Notes: generated by a model from the sequence alone, not told the origin. A DNA stretch of 51,500 nucleotides from JAZRUF01 sp045636205 (GCA_045636205.1 JAZTXE010000057.1:1-51500); one strand, 5' to 3'; positions 1 to 7,517 are shown, counted from the stretch's first letter. Translations and numbers: made by a program.

Positions 1-44
1 ACCCCGTTTACCCCGAAAAATTAAAAAAGGAAATATTATACCGT

Positions 45-81
45 TAACCCCGGGGGGTGCATTGTTGCCCCCCGAGGGGTT
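45..81. repeat. GC-rich hairpin, left flank of the RAYT region
   Basis: An inverted repeat of the form AACCCC-CGGGGGG, a short loop, then CCCCCCG-GGGGTT. It is followed by TTATTGGTT, the sequence that also ends the longer hairpin at 1132-1180. The two hairpins bracket the small-gene/RHH/transposase block, which suggests element boundaries or a matched pair of REP-like palindromes. A terminator role for the minus-strand gene ending at 87 is an alternative. Confidence 0.6.
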
Positions 82-86
82 ATTGG

Positions 87-353
87 TTACTCGCCGTGCA
101 TCGCTTCGAGCAAAAACTTTACCGCAAAGCTTACTCCATGGGCAAACGCCTTTTTCTCATAGATTGTATGTATTCTTCCCATGCAGTCTAAAATCTTCTC
201 AAGCAATGCTTTTTGTTCACCGCTTAACTGACCGCGAAAAATATCCTCACATTCACTCATCTCCTTTGATATTTCCCGCTCCTCTTCCACGGCTTGAATG
301 TGGTTATCCAACTCATATGAAAGCCACAAATCCTCCAACAATTCCCTTTTCAT
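87..353 (-). CDS. small conserved clostridial protein (DUF6809-like)
   Basis: A protein of 88 residues starting MKRELLEDLW. This start is chosen over an in-frame ATG 69 nt upstream because GGAGGTG stands 7 nt before it. The sequence is mostly alpha-helical and charged, with an E-rich middle and a C-terminal helix around AFAHGVSFAVKFLLEAM. It resembles small helical proteins of unknown function common in Clostridia and their mobile elements. I recognise the family type (DUF6809-like) only by general pattern. It is divergent from the RHH-RAYT pair and ends next to the left hairpin, so it may be cargo of that element. No function is assigned. Confidence 0.6.
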   Translation of the reverse strand: MKRELLEDLWLSYELDNHIQAVEEEREISKEMSECEDIFRGQLSGEQKALLEKILDCMGRIHTIYEKKAFAHGVSFAVKFLLEAMHGE

Positions 354-393
354 AAATAACACCTCCGAAAAATATTTTATCGTGATATTCAAT

Positions 394-422
394 ATTATAA
401 CACCCACATCCGAAATTTGCAA
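394..422 (-). promoter_or_regulatory. sigma-A promoter for the small gene at 87-353
   Basis: On the minus strand there is a -35 TTGCAA (417-422), a 17-nt spacer and a -10 TATAAT (394-399), about 40 nt upstream of the chosen start codon. TTGCAA is self-complementary, so it could also serve the divergent direction, where no good -10 follows at 17 nt. Confidence 0.6.
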
Positions 423-484
423 TACATTTGTTATGCATAAAATAAATGCAAGTTGATATATAATTGTATTGCAGAGGTGATTTT

Positions 485-658
485 ATGAAAAAATTCAAAA
501 TTCCTTCCATTCCGCCGACAACAAACAAATGCATAAGGTTTCCTAACGATATAATTAATAAGGTTGAACAGGCAATTGACGGCAAGGATTGTACGTTTAC
601 GGCATTTGTTATCGAAGCGGTTCGTGTTGCATTGGAAAATATAGAAGATGAAAAATGA
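485..658 (+). CDS. ribbon-helix-helix-like small DNA-binding protein
   Basis: A protein of 57 residues from ATG 485, preceded by AGAGGTG; an upstream ATG at 464 lacks a ribosome binding site. The core NKCIRFPNDIINKVEQAI is followed by a second helix TAFVIEAVRVALENI. This is the beta-helix-helix layout of Arc/CopG-type ribbon-helix-helix proteins, and similar short proteins are frequent in Clostridia. The transposase ATG (648) lies inside the last codons and overlaps by 11 nt, so the two are translationally coupled. The protein may regulate the transposase or bind DNA with it; that is inference from position. Confidence 0.65.
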   Translation: MKKFKIPSIPPTTNKCIRFPNDIINKVEQAIDGKDCTFTAFVIEAVRVALENIEDEK

Positions 659-1133
659 ACTTCCCAAGCGAAAACGCACACGGTTGCGGCATTATGATTA
701 TTCAGCGCCCGGTGCATATTTCGTTACTGTATGTACACATAACAGACGATGTATATTGTCAAATATTGTTGTAGGGGAGGGCCTCTGCGCCCTCCCGCAA
801 AACATATTAACGCCAATAGGAAAAGAAATTGAAAAATCAATAGAATATATAAACGACAGTCATGATGGTATAACGATTGACAAATATGTGATTATGCCCA
901 ATCATATACATTTGATTATAAATTTAAACAATTCGGGAGGGCATGGAAGCCCTCCCCTACAAGATGTAATCAGGCAATTAAAATCATATACAACACATAA
1001 ATTCAAACTTCCCCTTTGGCAACGTTCTTTCCATGACCACATCATACGCGATGAAAAAGACTATGGAAAAATCGCGCAATACATTGACACTAATGTATTG
1101 CGGTGGGAAAAGGACTGTTTTTACATCACATAA
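648..1133 (+). CDS. REP-associated tyrosine transposase (RAYT, Y1/IS200-like HUH family)
   Basis: A protein of 161 residues. The N-terminal YFVTVCTHNRRCIL strand and the HUH motif PNHIHL (H86, H88) are diagnostic of the Y1 transposase superfamily, in the RAYT branch that acts on REP palindromes. Y145 in the helix KIAQYIDTN is the likely nucleophile. Two stretches look foreign to the family: residues 42-50 and 96-105. Each is encoded by a palindrome (771-796 and 935-960) of a repeat class found elsewhere in the window. The frame stays open through both. The gene overlaps the RHH gene and ends directly at a 49-bp hairpin. Length is near the usual 150-180 residues, so it may be active. Confidence 0.85.
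   Translation: MKNELPKRKRTRLRHYDYSAPGAYFVTVCTHNRRCILSNIVVGEGLCALPQNILTPIGKEIEKSIEYINDSHDGITIDKYVIMPNHIHLIINLNNSGGHGSPPLQDVIRQLKSYTTHKFKLPLWQRSFHDHIIRDEKDYGKIAQYIDTNVLRWEKDCFYIT
771..796 (+). repeat. REP-like palindrome inside the RAYT coding sequence, copy 1
   Basis: Forward-orientation copy: GTAG followed by the stem GGGAGGGC, a short loop, then GCCCTCCC. It matches the repeats at 37176-37206 and 40808-40833 and translates in frame as part of the transposase (VGEGLCALP). Confidence 0.75.
935..960 (-). repeat. REP-like palindrome inside the RAYT coding sequence, copy 2
   Basis: Inverted copy of the same palindrome: GGGAGGGC, loop, GCCCTCCC-CTAC. It is read in frame as SGGHGSPPLQ. Copies 1 and 2 face each other, flanking the HUH-encoding part of the gene. 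Confidence 0.75.
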
Positions 1134-1180
1134 CCAATAACCCCGCGGGTGCAACAATGCACCCGCGGGGGTTATTGGTT
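1132..1180. repeat. long perfect hairpin, right flank of the RAYT region
   Basis: A 22-nt arm (1132-1153), a 4-nt ACAA loop and a 23-nt arm (1158-1180) that differ only by one extra G. The outer part is AACCAATAACCCC / GGGGTTATTGGTT. It begins inside the transposase stop codon and lies 5 nt from the citrate synthase stop, so it may also end transcription from both sides, although there is no close T-run. The TTATTGGTT end is shared with 80-88. Confidence 0.75.
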
Positions 1181-1184
1181 TACA

Positions 1185-2552
1185 TTATCTTTTTTTCATT
1201 TCCTTGTATTCGCGGCGGTCAGCTACACTCATATACGCGGGGCGGATTATCTTGCCCGCGTTTGCAAGCTCCTCTATACGGTGAGCACTCCAGCCGGCTA
1301 TACGCGCGATTGCAAAAATCGGTGTATAAAGCTCAAGCGGCAGGTCGAGCATTGAATATACAAAGCCTGAGTAAAAGTCTATATTGCAGCTTACGCCCTT
1401 GTAAATTCTGCGCTCCTCGGCGATTACCTCGGGTGCTAATTTTTCAACGAGCGAATAAAGTTTAAACTCCTTATCGAGCCCCTTTTCCTCGGAGAGTGAT
1501 TTGGTAAAGCCCTTGAAGATATTTGCGCGCGGGTCGGAGAGCGAGTAGACCGCATGGCCCATACCGTAGATAAGTCCCGCCTTGTCAAACGCTTCACGGT
1601 TTAGCAGGCGCTTTAAATAATCGCGCACCTGCTCCTCGTCTTCCCAGTCGGTCAGGTTCTTTTTCATGTCCTCAAACATCTGAACCACTTTTATATTAGC
1701 ACCGCCGTGGCGCGGACCCTTGAGTGAGCCGAGGCTTGCAGCTATAGCGGAATAGGTATCCGTACCCGACGAGGTTACGACGTGGGCGGTAAAGGTCGAG
1801 TTATTACCGCCGCCGTGCTCGGCATGCAAAACCAAAGCAAGGTCCAATATCCGCGCTTCAAGCTTTGAGTATGAGCTGTCCGGGCGCAGGATATGGAGAA
1901 TATTCTCAGCTGTGGAAAGCTCGGGCTTGGGCGGATGTATAAACAGGCTCTGGCCGTCGTGGTAGTGGCGATACGCCTGATAACCGTAGACCGAGAGCAG
2001 CGGAAAGAGCGCGATAAGCTCAAGCGACTGACGCAGTACATTTGCAACGCTTATATCATCGGCGCGGTCGTCATACGAATATAGAGTCAACACGCTCCTT
2101 GCCAGGGTATTCATCATGTCCTGGCTCGGGGCTTTAAGTATAATATCGCGGACAAAGCTGGTCGGCAACGTTCGGTAACCGCCCAAAAGGGACGAGAAGG
2201 ACTTGAGCTCCTTTTTACTCGGAAGGTCACCAAACAGAAGAAGATACACACATTCTTCAAATCCAAAACGGTCCTCAGAGATAAAGCCGTTTACAATATC
2301 CTCAATATCATAGCCTCTGTAGCGAAGCATACCCTCGCAGGGCAGGATATTCCCCTCTTCATCCTTTACAGATGAGCATATTTCGCTTATCTCGGTAAGG
2401 CCGGTCAGTACACCCTGACCGTTAACGTCACGCAAGCCGCGTTTTACCTCAAGCTTGGTATAGAGCTCTTGCGGTATTCTTCCGTTCTTAACGCACAGCT
2501 CAGAGAGTGCGATTATCTCGGGTGTAAGTTCAGAAAGCCGATTGTTTGCCAT
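1185..2552 (-). CDS. gltA: citrate synthase
   Basis: A protein of 455 residues that condenses acetyl-CoA and oxaloacetate to citrate, the entry step of the TCA or glutamate-forming branch. The catalytic set is visible: H246 in LHAEHGGGNNS, H333 in GMGHAVY and D392 in NIDFYSG. The substrate-binding segment GPRHGGAN is at 279-286. Length and the HGGGN motif fit the citrate/2-methylcitrate synthase branch common in Clostridia. AAGGAGAAG precedes the ATG. The gene stands alone with its own promoter at 2665-2693 and no aconitase or isocitrate dehydrogenase next to it. A 2-methylcitrate synthase role cannot be excluded from sequence alone. The symbol is by family. Confidence 0.95.
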   Translation of the reverse strand: MANNRLSELTPEIIALSELCVKNGRIPQELYTKLEVKRGLRDVNGQGVLTGLTEISEICSSVKDEEGNILPCEGMLRYRGYDIEDIVNGFISEDRFGFEECVYLLLFGDLPSKKELKSFSSLLGGYRTLPTSFVRDIILKAPSQDMMNTLARSVLTLYSYDDRADDISVANVLRQSLELIALFPLLSVYGYQAYRHYHDGQSLFIHPPKPELSTAENILHILRPDSSYSKLEARILDLALVLHAEHGGGNNSTFTAHVVTSSGTDTYSAIAASLGSLKGPRHGGANIKVVQMFEDMKKNLTDWEDEEQVRDYLKRLLNREAFDKAGLIYGMGHAVYSLSDPRANIFKGFTKSLSEEKGLDKEFKLYSLVEKLAPEVIAEERRIYKGVSCNIDFYSGFVYSMLDLPLELYTPIFAIARIAGWSAHRIEELANAGKIIRPAYMSVADRREYKEMKKR

Positions 2553-2664
2553 TTTGACTTCTCCTTTCTCCGGTGTCTCTATAATTATAAGGGTATATCA
2601 AAACTGAGAATTATGCAATACCCCGCACAGTATGTTCAAGGAAATATTACAAATGTATATTCAT

Positions 2665-2693
2665 ATTATACACTCTTTCAGGGCAAAAATCAA
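2665..2693 (-). promoter_or_regulatory. sigma-A promoter of citrate synthase
   Basis: On the minus strand: -35 TTGATT (2688-2693), 17-nt spacer, -10 TATAAT (2665-2670). This leaves a leader of about 105 nt before the ATG at 2552. Confidence 0.6.
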
Positions 2694-2730
2694 AGGAAAT
2701 GAATTTGCATAATTCGACTGTTTAAGATTG

Positions 2731-3816
2731 TTATCTACCCGCAAGAGCTGCGCGCCTTTTTCGTCTGACGCGGTTTATGTGCCGCTCAAAATCTCCGTTA
2801 TTGATAAATTCCGCCAGAACGTACTGCTCGAACGCGGGAACCGTACACGAATAGAAACCGTTTTTTCTTGTAAATTCACTGACAAACTCACGCGGCATGA
2901 CCATATACCCAATGCGCATTGAGGGTGCAATGGTGCGCGTGAAGGTGTTTACGTATATTACGCGACTGTCAGGTGAAAGCGAGAACACCGTATCCTCATT
3001 TTTACTGGAGACGGTAAATTCCGAATCAAAGTCATCCTCAACTATAATCCCATCGCATGCCTTCGCCCAATACACGTATTCGCGCCGTTTCCATGCGCTC
3101 GCGGTCACACCGCTCGGGAAGCTGTTAAACGGGGTTACGTGCAAAACCGTAGCGCGCGTGCGGGAGAGCTCAGATGTCAGAATGCCGTCCTTTCCCATTT
3201 TGAGACGGTCGCACTCTACACCCCATGCGGTGTATACCGCATGGATTTTTTTATAAGACGGGTTTTCTATTCCGTAAAGTCGCTCACGTCCTAAAAGCTG
3301 AACTATCATGCCGTACAAATACTCGGCGCCCGAGCCTATTATTATCTGTCCCGGCTCTGCATAAATTCCCTTTGCACGTGCCAGATAGTCGCTTATCGCC
3401 TGACGCAGCTCGTGACTTCCGAAATTGGGTGGCTTTATGAGTATTCTCTCACCGTACTTGGATATAACATTGCGCATGGTTTTGGCAAAGACGGAAAACG
3501 GAAAGTCGTCCTCGTTATGACGGTATTCCCTGACCGGCTTCCACTGCTCGTGCTCGCCTACCGGAAGAAAATCCTCTCTGCGGTAGGTGACAAAATACCC
3601 GCTGCGCTCACGGGCCTCGGCATATCCCTCGTCGCACAGAAGGCTGTACGTGTGCTCGGCAGTTATAACGCTGGTCCCGGTTTCTTCGGCAAGAGTACGC
3701 TTTGAGGGAAGTCTGTCCCCATACTTATATACACCGTGACAGATATCCTCTCTTAACTGGTGATAGAGCTGCATATACGCACTTTGTTTTGAATCATTAC
3801 TAACTGAATACTTCAT
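2731..3816 (-). CDS. MocR-type GntR regulator with degenerate, shortened aminotransferase domain
   Basis: A protein of 361 residues. The N-terminal winged helix of GntR type spans about 13-78 (SAYMQLYHQLREDI, LPSKRTLAEETGTS). An aminotransferase-fold domain follows from about 100, with the recognisable signatures IENPSYKK, IVEDDFDSEF and RIGYMVMP. Known MocR proteins such as PdxR bind PLP through a lysine in TFSKSLAP. Here that site reads TFTRTIAP, with R294 in the lysine position. Typical members have 450-480 residues; this one stops in the helix RRKRRAALAGR, about 90 residues early. It therefore probably cannot form the PLP Schiff base, but DNA binding looks intact. It is divergent from the ECF S component. 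AGGAGT stands 15 nt from the ATG, which is long. Confidence 0.85.
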   Translation of the reverse strand: MKYSVSNDSKQSAYMQLYHQLREDICHGVYKYGDRLPSKRTLAEETGTSVITAEHTYSLLCDEGYAEARERSGYFVTYRREDFLPVGEHEQWKPVREYRHNEDDFPFSVFAKTMRNVISKYGERILIKPPNFGSHELRQAISDYLARAKGIYAEPGQIIIGSGAEYLYGMIVQLLGRERLYGIENPSYKKIHAVYTAWGVECDRLKMGKDGILTSELSRTRATVLHVTPFNSFPSGVTASAWKRREYVYWAKACDGIIVEDDFDSEFTVSSKNEDTVFSLSPDSRVIYVNTFTRTIAPSMRIGYMVMPREFVSEFTRKNGFYSCTVPAFEQYVLAEFINNGDFERHINRVRRKRRAALAGR

Positions 3817-3867
3817 CTGGTTATATTAAAAACTCCTGTTTTGATAATTTAAATAGTATCAGTCTTA

Positions 3868-3894
3868 TTGTAATATATTTACAACGTTTTGTAA
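3868..3894. promoter_or_regulatory. candidate operator: three TTGTAA/TTACAA half-sites
   Basis: TTGTAA (3868-3873), TTACAA (3879-3884) and TTGTAA (3889-3894) alternate in orientation at regular spacing. They lie between the divergent regulator and ECF genes, just before the AAGGAGG of the ECF gene. The site is a candidate for the MocR-like protein; binding is inference. Confidence 0.4.
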
Positions 3895-3914
3895 AGCACA
3901 AGGAGGATACTGAT

Positions 3915-4418
3915 ATGAAAATCAGAACAAAAACTCAAAAAATAGTGGCTGCGGCAATGCTCGCGGCGCTTGCTTGCGTTGCTACGATGATTATAAAAAT
4001 CCCCTCTCCACTCAAGGGATATTTTAACTTGGGCGATTGCGTGGTTCTTCTTTGCGGATGGATTATGTCACCGCTCTACGGTTTTGCCGCGGCGGGCATC
4101 GGCTCGGCGCTTGCGGACGTTTTTTCGGGCTATGCGGTATATGCCCCGGCGACGTTTATCATAAAAGGCATCATGGCAATAATCGCTTTTTACGGATTTA
4201 AGCTTATCAAAAACGCATCAACTACTCTCGCACGGATAATAAGCGGTATCGCTGCGGAGGTTGTAATGGTCGCGGGCTACTTCATATTCGAAGGGTTCTT
4301 GTACGGCTTCGCGGCAAGTGTTGTAAACATCCCGACAAACGCGTTTCAGGGCGTTGCGGGACTCATAATAGGTATGGCGCTCGCAAAAATATTTGAGAAG
4401 GCTAAGATTGAATTTTAA
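3915..4418 (+). CDS. ECF transporter S component (vitamin uptake)
   Basis: A protein of 167 residues with five to six hydrophobic segments and the pattern FNLGDCVVLLCGWIMSPLYG typical of substrate-binding S components of energy-coupling factor transporters (PF07155-like). The N-terminal segment ending in AAMLAALACVATM is the usual first helix that docks on EcfT. AAGGAGG precedes the ATG. No EcfA or EcfT genes are in the window, so it would use a shared energizing module (group II). The divergent MocR-like regulator suggests a B6-type vitamer as substrate, because PdxR regulators often sit beside B6 genes. That is inference; hydroxymethylpyrimidine or another vitamin is equally possible by sequence. 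Confidence 0.8.
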   Translation: MKIRTKTQKIVAAAMLAALACVATMIIKIPSPLKGYFNLGDCVVLLCGWIMSPLYGFAAAGIGSALADVFSGYAVYAPATFIIKGIMAIIAFYGFKLIKNASTTLARIISGIAAEVVMVAGYFIFEGFLYGFAASVVNIPTNAFQGVAGLIIGMALAKIFEKAKIEF

Positions 4419-4427
4419 AAAAATTAG

Positions 4428-4453
4428 GGCAGCATGGGAATTCCCATGCTGCC
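4428..4453. terminator. perfect 26-bp palindrome after the ECF gene
   Basis: A perfect palindrome GGCAGCATGGGAA / TTCCCATGCTGCC, 10 nt after the ECF stop codon. It has no T-run directly after it. A near copy stands at 4612-4636, and the two bracket the repeat at 4481-4585. Confidence 0.55.
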
Positions 4454-4480
4454 TGGAGCGTGTCAAAATAATTAACTTCT

Positions 4481-4585
4481 CACCTCATCAGTCTCGCTTC
4501 ACTCGACAGCTTCTCCTACGAGGAGAAGCCTAAAAAGCCTTCCCCTATTAGGGGAAGGTGGCGGCGATAGCCGTCGGATGAGGTG
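4481..4585. repeat. dispersed CACCTCATC/GATGAGGTG palindromic element
   Basis: 105 bp with terminal inverted repeats CACCTCATC and GATGAGGTG and two internal hairpins (GCTTCTCC-GGAGAAGC and CCTTCCCC-GGGGAAGG). The same family occurs at 9041, 18390, 37244, 40736 and 51236. The flanks TGTCAAAA and TTTTTTGACA are also inverted, so the symmetry extends outward to the two GGCAGCATGG hairpins. Confidence 0.8.
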
Positions 4586-4611
4586 CTATACAAGTTTTTT
4601 GACAGTCTGAA

Positions 4612-4636
4612 GGCAGCATGGAATTACCATGCTGCC
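4612..4636. terminator. hairpin between ECF and solute-binding protein genes
   Basis: GGCAGCATGG, loop AATTA, CCATGCTGCC, followed on the plus strand by TGTTTTTATG. It probably terminates plus-strand transcription and may also end the convergent minus-strand gene. Confidence 0.55.
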
Positions 4637-4650
4637 TGTTTTTATGATTT

Positions 4651-6228
4651 TTACTCAGCCGGAGCGACTGCGTTGTACGCCTCGGAATAAATCTCAAGAA
4701 GTCTCGCGGCACCCATGTCCTTGAGTGTCTTCTGGTAAGTATCCCACTCGCTCATCGGAGTCTGACCCAGCAGGAACTTTGAAAGTCCCTCGCTGATGTA
4801 GTTATACAGGTCGTTTTTGAGAGTGAGCATCTCATTCTGCTGCTCCTGAGAAAGCGGAATCCACGCGGTCGGGTTGGAGCGCGGCATCAGGTACTGCAGC
4901 ACCTCGTGGCAAGCGTCAACCTGCTCGTCAGAGTAAAGTGCCTCGTTTGCCTCGGTGTGGATAACCTGATATGTTCCGTAGGTTGCAATGCCGTAAACCG
5001 CTTTGGGTTGTTCATCGGCATTCAGGATAAATTTCTTCTTGCCGTCAACCACTTCATAGCTCTCGCCCTCTTTACCCCAGCTTATCAGGTCAACCGCCTC
5101 GTCGGTGTAGAACCAGTTTACAAACTTAAAGGCGTTTTCAACGTCCTGCTTACGTCCTGTGTTGCAGACGACATATCCGTAATAGTCCTGATTGCCTTTG
5201 TAGAGACTGTGGCTTGCCTGAGCAGTGGTCGGCTTAGGCGGAGCCATCATTGCCAATGTATAATCCGGATTTTGCTGACGGTTCGGGGTATTGAAGAAGT
5301 CAATACGCACGATGTAGTCGAGGGTAATAAATCCGCGGTCGGTACTCATAAGCTCTTCCCAGCCCTTGGTTTCCATGGTAATATAGTCAGGCGGAACAAG
5401 TCCCTCGTTCTTGAGCATCAGGAAGTATTCGACCATTTCCTTCATGACCGGTTCGAGTGCACCGAGTTTCCATTCACCGGTATCAAAATCGTAGTAGGCA
5501 TTGTGGGTAAAGTACCGCTGCCAGCTTGGACCCCACTCCTCGAACTTGCCGATACCCGTGCGGAAGCAGATCGGGTATGAGTCCGGATAGAGTTCCTTGA
5601 GCTTCTTTGCCACCTGATAGAGCTCTTCAGTGGTGGTCGGAACTGCAAGACCGTGCTTTTCAAAGATGTCTTTTCTGTACATCCATGTGCGCAGGTTCTG
5701 AACCGTCTGGGTTCCGTACGCTGGAGCCGAGTACATCTTGCCGTCTGCCGAGGTGCGCGTTGCAAGAAGGTCTGCACGCTCGGTTTCGGGGACCGACTCA
5801 ATAAACGCGTTCATATCCGGCATAAGGTCCGCATAATCGTCATATGCAAGATACGCGCCGGAGAGTGCGTAATCGTCAACCGTCTTTTTCTGCCAGGTAT
5901 GCAGAAGGTCCGGAAGTGTTTCAGGAGATGCCATCATAAGGCTTAATTTTCTGTCCAGGTCCGAATTCGGTATAGCGGTGATGTTTAAGTTTGCACCGGT
6001 CGCCTCGCCTATGTATTCCCAGACCGCCCAATTTTCGTTATACGGCCAACTTACATGTGATGAGATTGTTACATCCAGCTCGGTCGGCTCGGTGAACACC
6101 TTGCCCTGACCCGCATTCGGGTTTGCAAGTGTCGCATCGCTTACGTCCCCACCGCCGCATGCGGTAAGAGCGAGCATCATTGCGCCTGCAAGGCAGAACG
6201 CCAAAATTCTTGACATATACTTTTTCAT
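4651..6228 (-). CDS. ABC transporter solute-binding lipoprotein (family 1, LplA-like)
   Basis: A protein of 525 residues from the ATG at 6228. An ATG two codons upstream abuts AGGAGG with no spacer, whereas 6228 leaves 6 nt. The signal peptide ends in the lipobox LTAC with lipidated C24, then a GGG linker. The remainder has the pattern of large Firmicutes extracellular solute-binding proteins for oligosaccharides (YRKDIFEKHGLAVPTTTEELY, W-rich pocket). It should sit on the outer face of the membrane and deliver sugar to an ABC permease. No permease or ATPase gene lies on either side, so it is an orphan in this window. Substrate is unknown; the nearby glycan genes suggest a polysaccharide fragment. 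Confidence 0.85.
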   Translation of the reverse strand: MKKYMSRILAFCLAGAMMLALTACGGGDVSDATLANPNAGQGKVFTEPTELDVTISSHVSWPYNENWAVWEYIGEATGANLNITAIPNSDLDRKLSLMMASPETLPDLLHTWQKKTVDDYALSGAYLAYDDYADLMPDMNAFIESVPETERADLLATRTSADGKMYSAPAYGTQTVQNLRTWMYRKDIFEKHGLAVPTTTEELYQVAKKLKELYPDSYPICFRTGIGKFEEWGPSWQRYFTHNAYYDFDTGEWKLGALEPVMKEMVEYFLMLKNEGLVPPDYITMETKGWEELMSTDRGFITLDYIVRIDFFNTPNRQQNPDYTLAMMAPPKPTTAQASHSLYKGNQDYYGYVVCNTGRKQDVENAFKFVNWFYTDEAVDLISWGKEGESYEVVDGKKKFILNADEQPKAVYGIATYGTYQVIHTEANEALYSDEQVDACHEVLQYLMPRSNPTAWIPLSQEQQNEMLTLKNDLYNYISEGLSKFLLGQTPMSEWDTYQKTLKDMGAARLLEIYSEAYNAVAPAE

Positions 6229-6361
6229 CTTCATCCTCCTAAATGTTTTATTGCGGCTTCTTTTACAGCCATTACAATTTAATTATACATCGCGGAAGAT
6301 TAAAAGTATACACCTGAATGTTATTTATAGGTATCGTTTTGTTGTAAATAACCAAGTTATT

Positions 6362-7336
6362 TTAATAATAAAAATACTTATAGAAAACCGGGTATTCGTT
6401 TAAAAACTGCTGCAGGGTAACGCGCGAGTTAGAGCCCGGGTCATTAATTCTAAAGCCGGACGCGGTGAGTGTATCCGCCGCGCCGTTATAACCGGCGATT
6501 ACCACCCAGTGTTGCTTGCCCGCCCGTGTCTTTGCACCGAAAAGAACCGGCTTTCCTTGCTTTAAAAGGGAATAAATTTTGTTTAAATATCCGCTACTTG
6601 ATGTGACGGTCGTGTAATTTGACGGCCAGTACATATTGCCCGAGGATGTGTAGCTAAGGCGCTTGGACATCGCATCCGGGTAAATCGTCTGCCCGGTGCG
6701 GTATGACTCCATCATCGCCACCGCAGTGGTAGCGCACCCGATTTGGGAGATTGTTTTGCCCGAGCTTGCAATTTTCACATTCGCCCAGCGGCTGTCGGTT
6801 TGCTTAAAGCTCGGCACGGAAAGGCTTACTGCAGAATAGCTCTGGTATGACGTGTCGGTTTTTGTGGCAAGGTAGGATGCATTTACGTATCCGGTACGGG
6901 TGCCGTGGTATAATATCCTGCTCCAGCCGCCCGAGTTGGACAGGACTATGACCACCTCGCCTTTTGAAAGAGTGCCTTTTTTTGCATAGCTTACCCCGGC
7001 ACCCGAGCGCACATTAAGGCTTCCTGAGGTTATGTTCACCGCGCGGGTTTGATATGAAACCGTGTCAATATAGCTTGTGTGGCAGTAGCCGTACTCACCT
7101 TTTGCATATTCCACATACCACCACGAGCCGGATTTTGATATAAGGGTTATGTAGCTTTGGTTTGCAAGTTTCTTTACAATGGGTGCGGATGACGATGCGT
7201 AGCTTCGCACGTTTAAATTCCCGCTTGTCAGGCTGACTTGTCCTGCAGCGGAATTCATTTCGGCACCTTTCGCGGGCAGATATGCAACACTTAAGAGCAT
7301 AATCAGCATCATCAGAACGGATATTACTTTTTTCAT
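6362..7336 (-). CDS. secreted SH3-domain protein with C39-like peptidase domain
   Basis: A protein of 324 residues from ATG 7336, 6 nt after AAGGAGG; an upstream ATG gives seven extra residues and no spacing. The N-terminal signal peptide MKKVISVLMMLIMLLSVAYLPAKG is cut about residue 25. Two bacterial SH3 (SH3_3) repeats follow, each with LNVRS (about 41-95 and 100-160). A papain-fold C39-like domain follows (about 175-324) with C201 in QIGCATTAVAMM, H276 in KQHWVVIAGY and D299 in INDPG. It is exported and probably binds peptidoglycan through SH3. It may cleave wall peptides or a secreted protein; the target is not visible. The gene is monocistronic. Confidence 0.85.
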   Translation of the reverse strand: MKKVISVLMMLIMLLSVAYLPAKGAEMNSAAGQVSLTSGNLNVRSYASSSAPIVKKLANQSYITLISKSGSWWYVEYAKGEYGYCHTSYIDTVSYQTRAVNITSGSLNVRSGAGVSYAKKGTLSKGEVVIVLSNSGGWSRILYHGTRTGYVNASYLATKTDTSYQSYSAVSLSVPSFKQTDSRWANVKIASSGKTISQIGCATTAVAMMESYRTGQTIYPDAMSKRLSYTSSGNMYWPSNYTTVTSSSGYLNKIYSLLKQGKPVLFGAKTRAGKQHWVVIAGYNGAADTLTASGFRINDPGSNSRVTLQQFLNEYPVFYKYFYY

Positions 7337-7475
7337 TTCTTTCCTCCTTGTTTTCACTTGCTCTTTTAAGAGCTTTTGGTTTTATCTTCAAAGCAATTTT
7401 ACCATGTCAAGATTCATCTGATAATACTCCAAATTCAGGTATATCATAAAGGTTTATTTTTCCTTAAAAAAAGTG

Positions 7476-7504
7476 TTGACAAAGCCGCATCTTACGGTTA
7501 TAAT
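7476..7504 (+). promoter_or_regulatory. consensus promoter of tRNA-Gly
   Basis: TTGACA (7476-7481), 17-nt spacer, TATAAT (7499-7504): both hexamers are perfect consensus. The -10 is 13 nt before the tRNA. Confidence 0.9.
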
Positions 7505-7517
7505 ATTATATGCAAAT

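Noticed and set aside
1103..1465. Plus-strand frames spanning the hairpin and the 3' end of citrate synthase
   Set aside because: They cross the 1132-1180 hairpin and run antisense to a well-supported enzyme gene.
2731..3816. MocR gene as a plain pseudogene
   Set aside because: There is no frameshift or internal stop, and the winged helix and ribosome binding site remain. A shortened functional regulator is equally possible, so it is kept as a CDS with the oddity noted.
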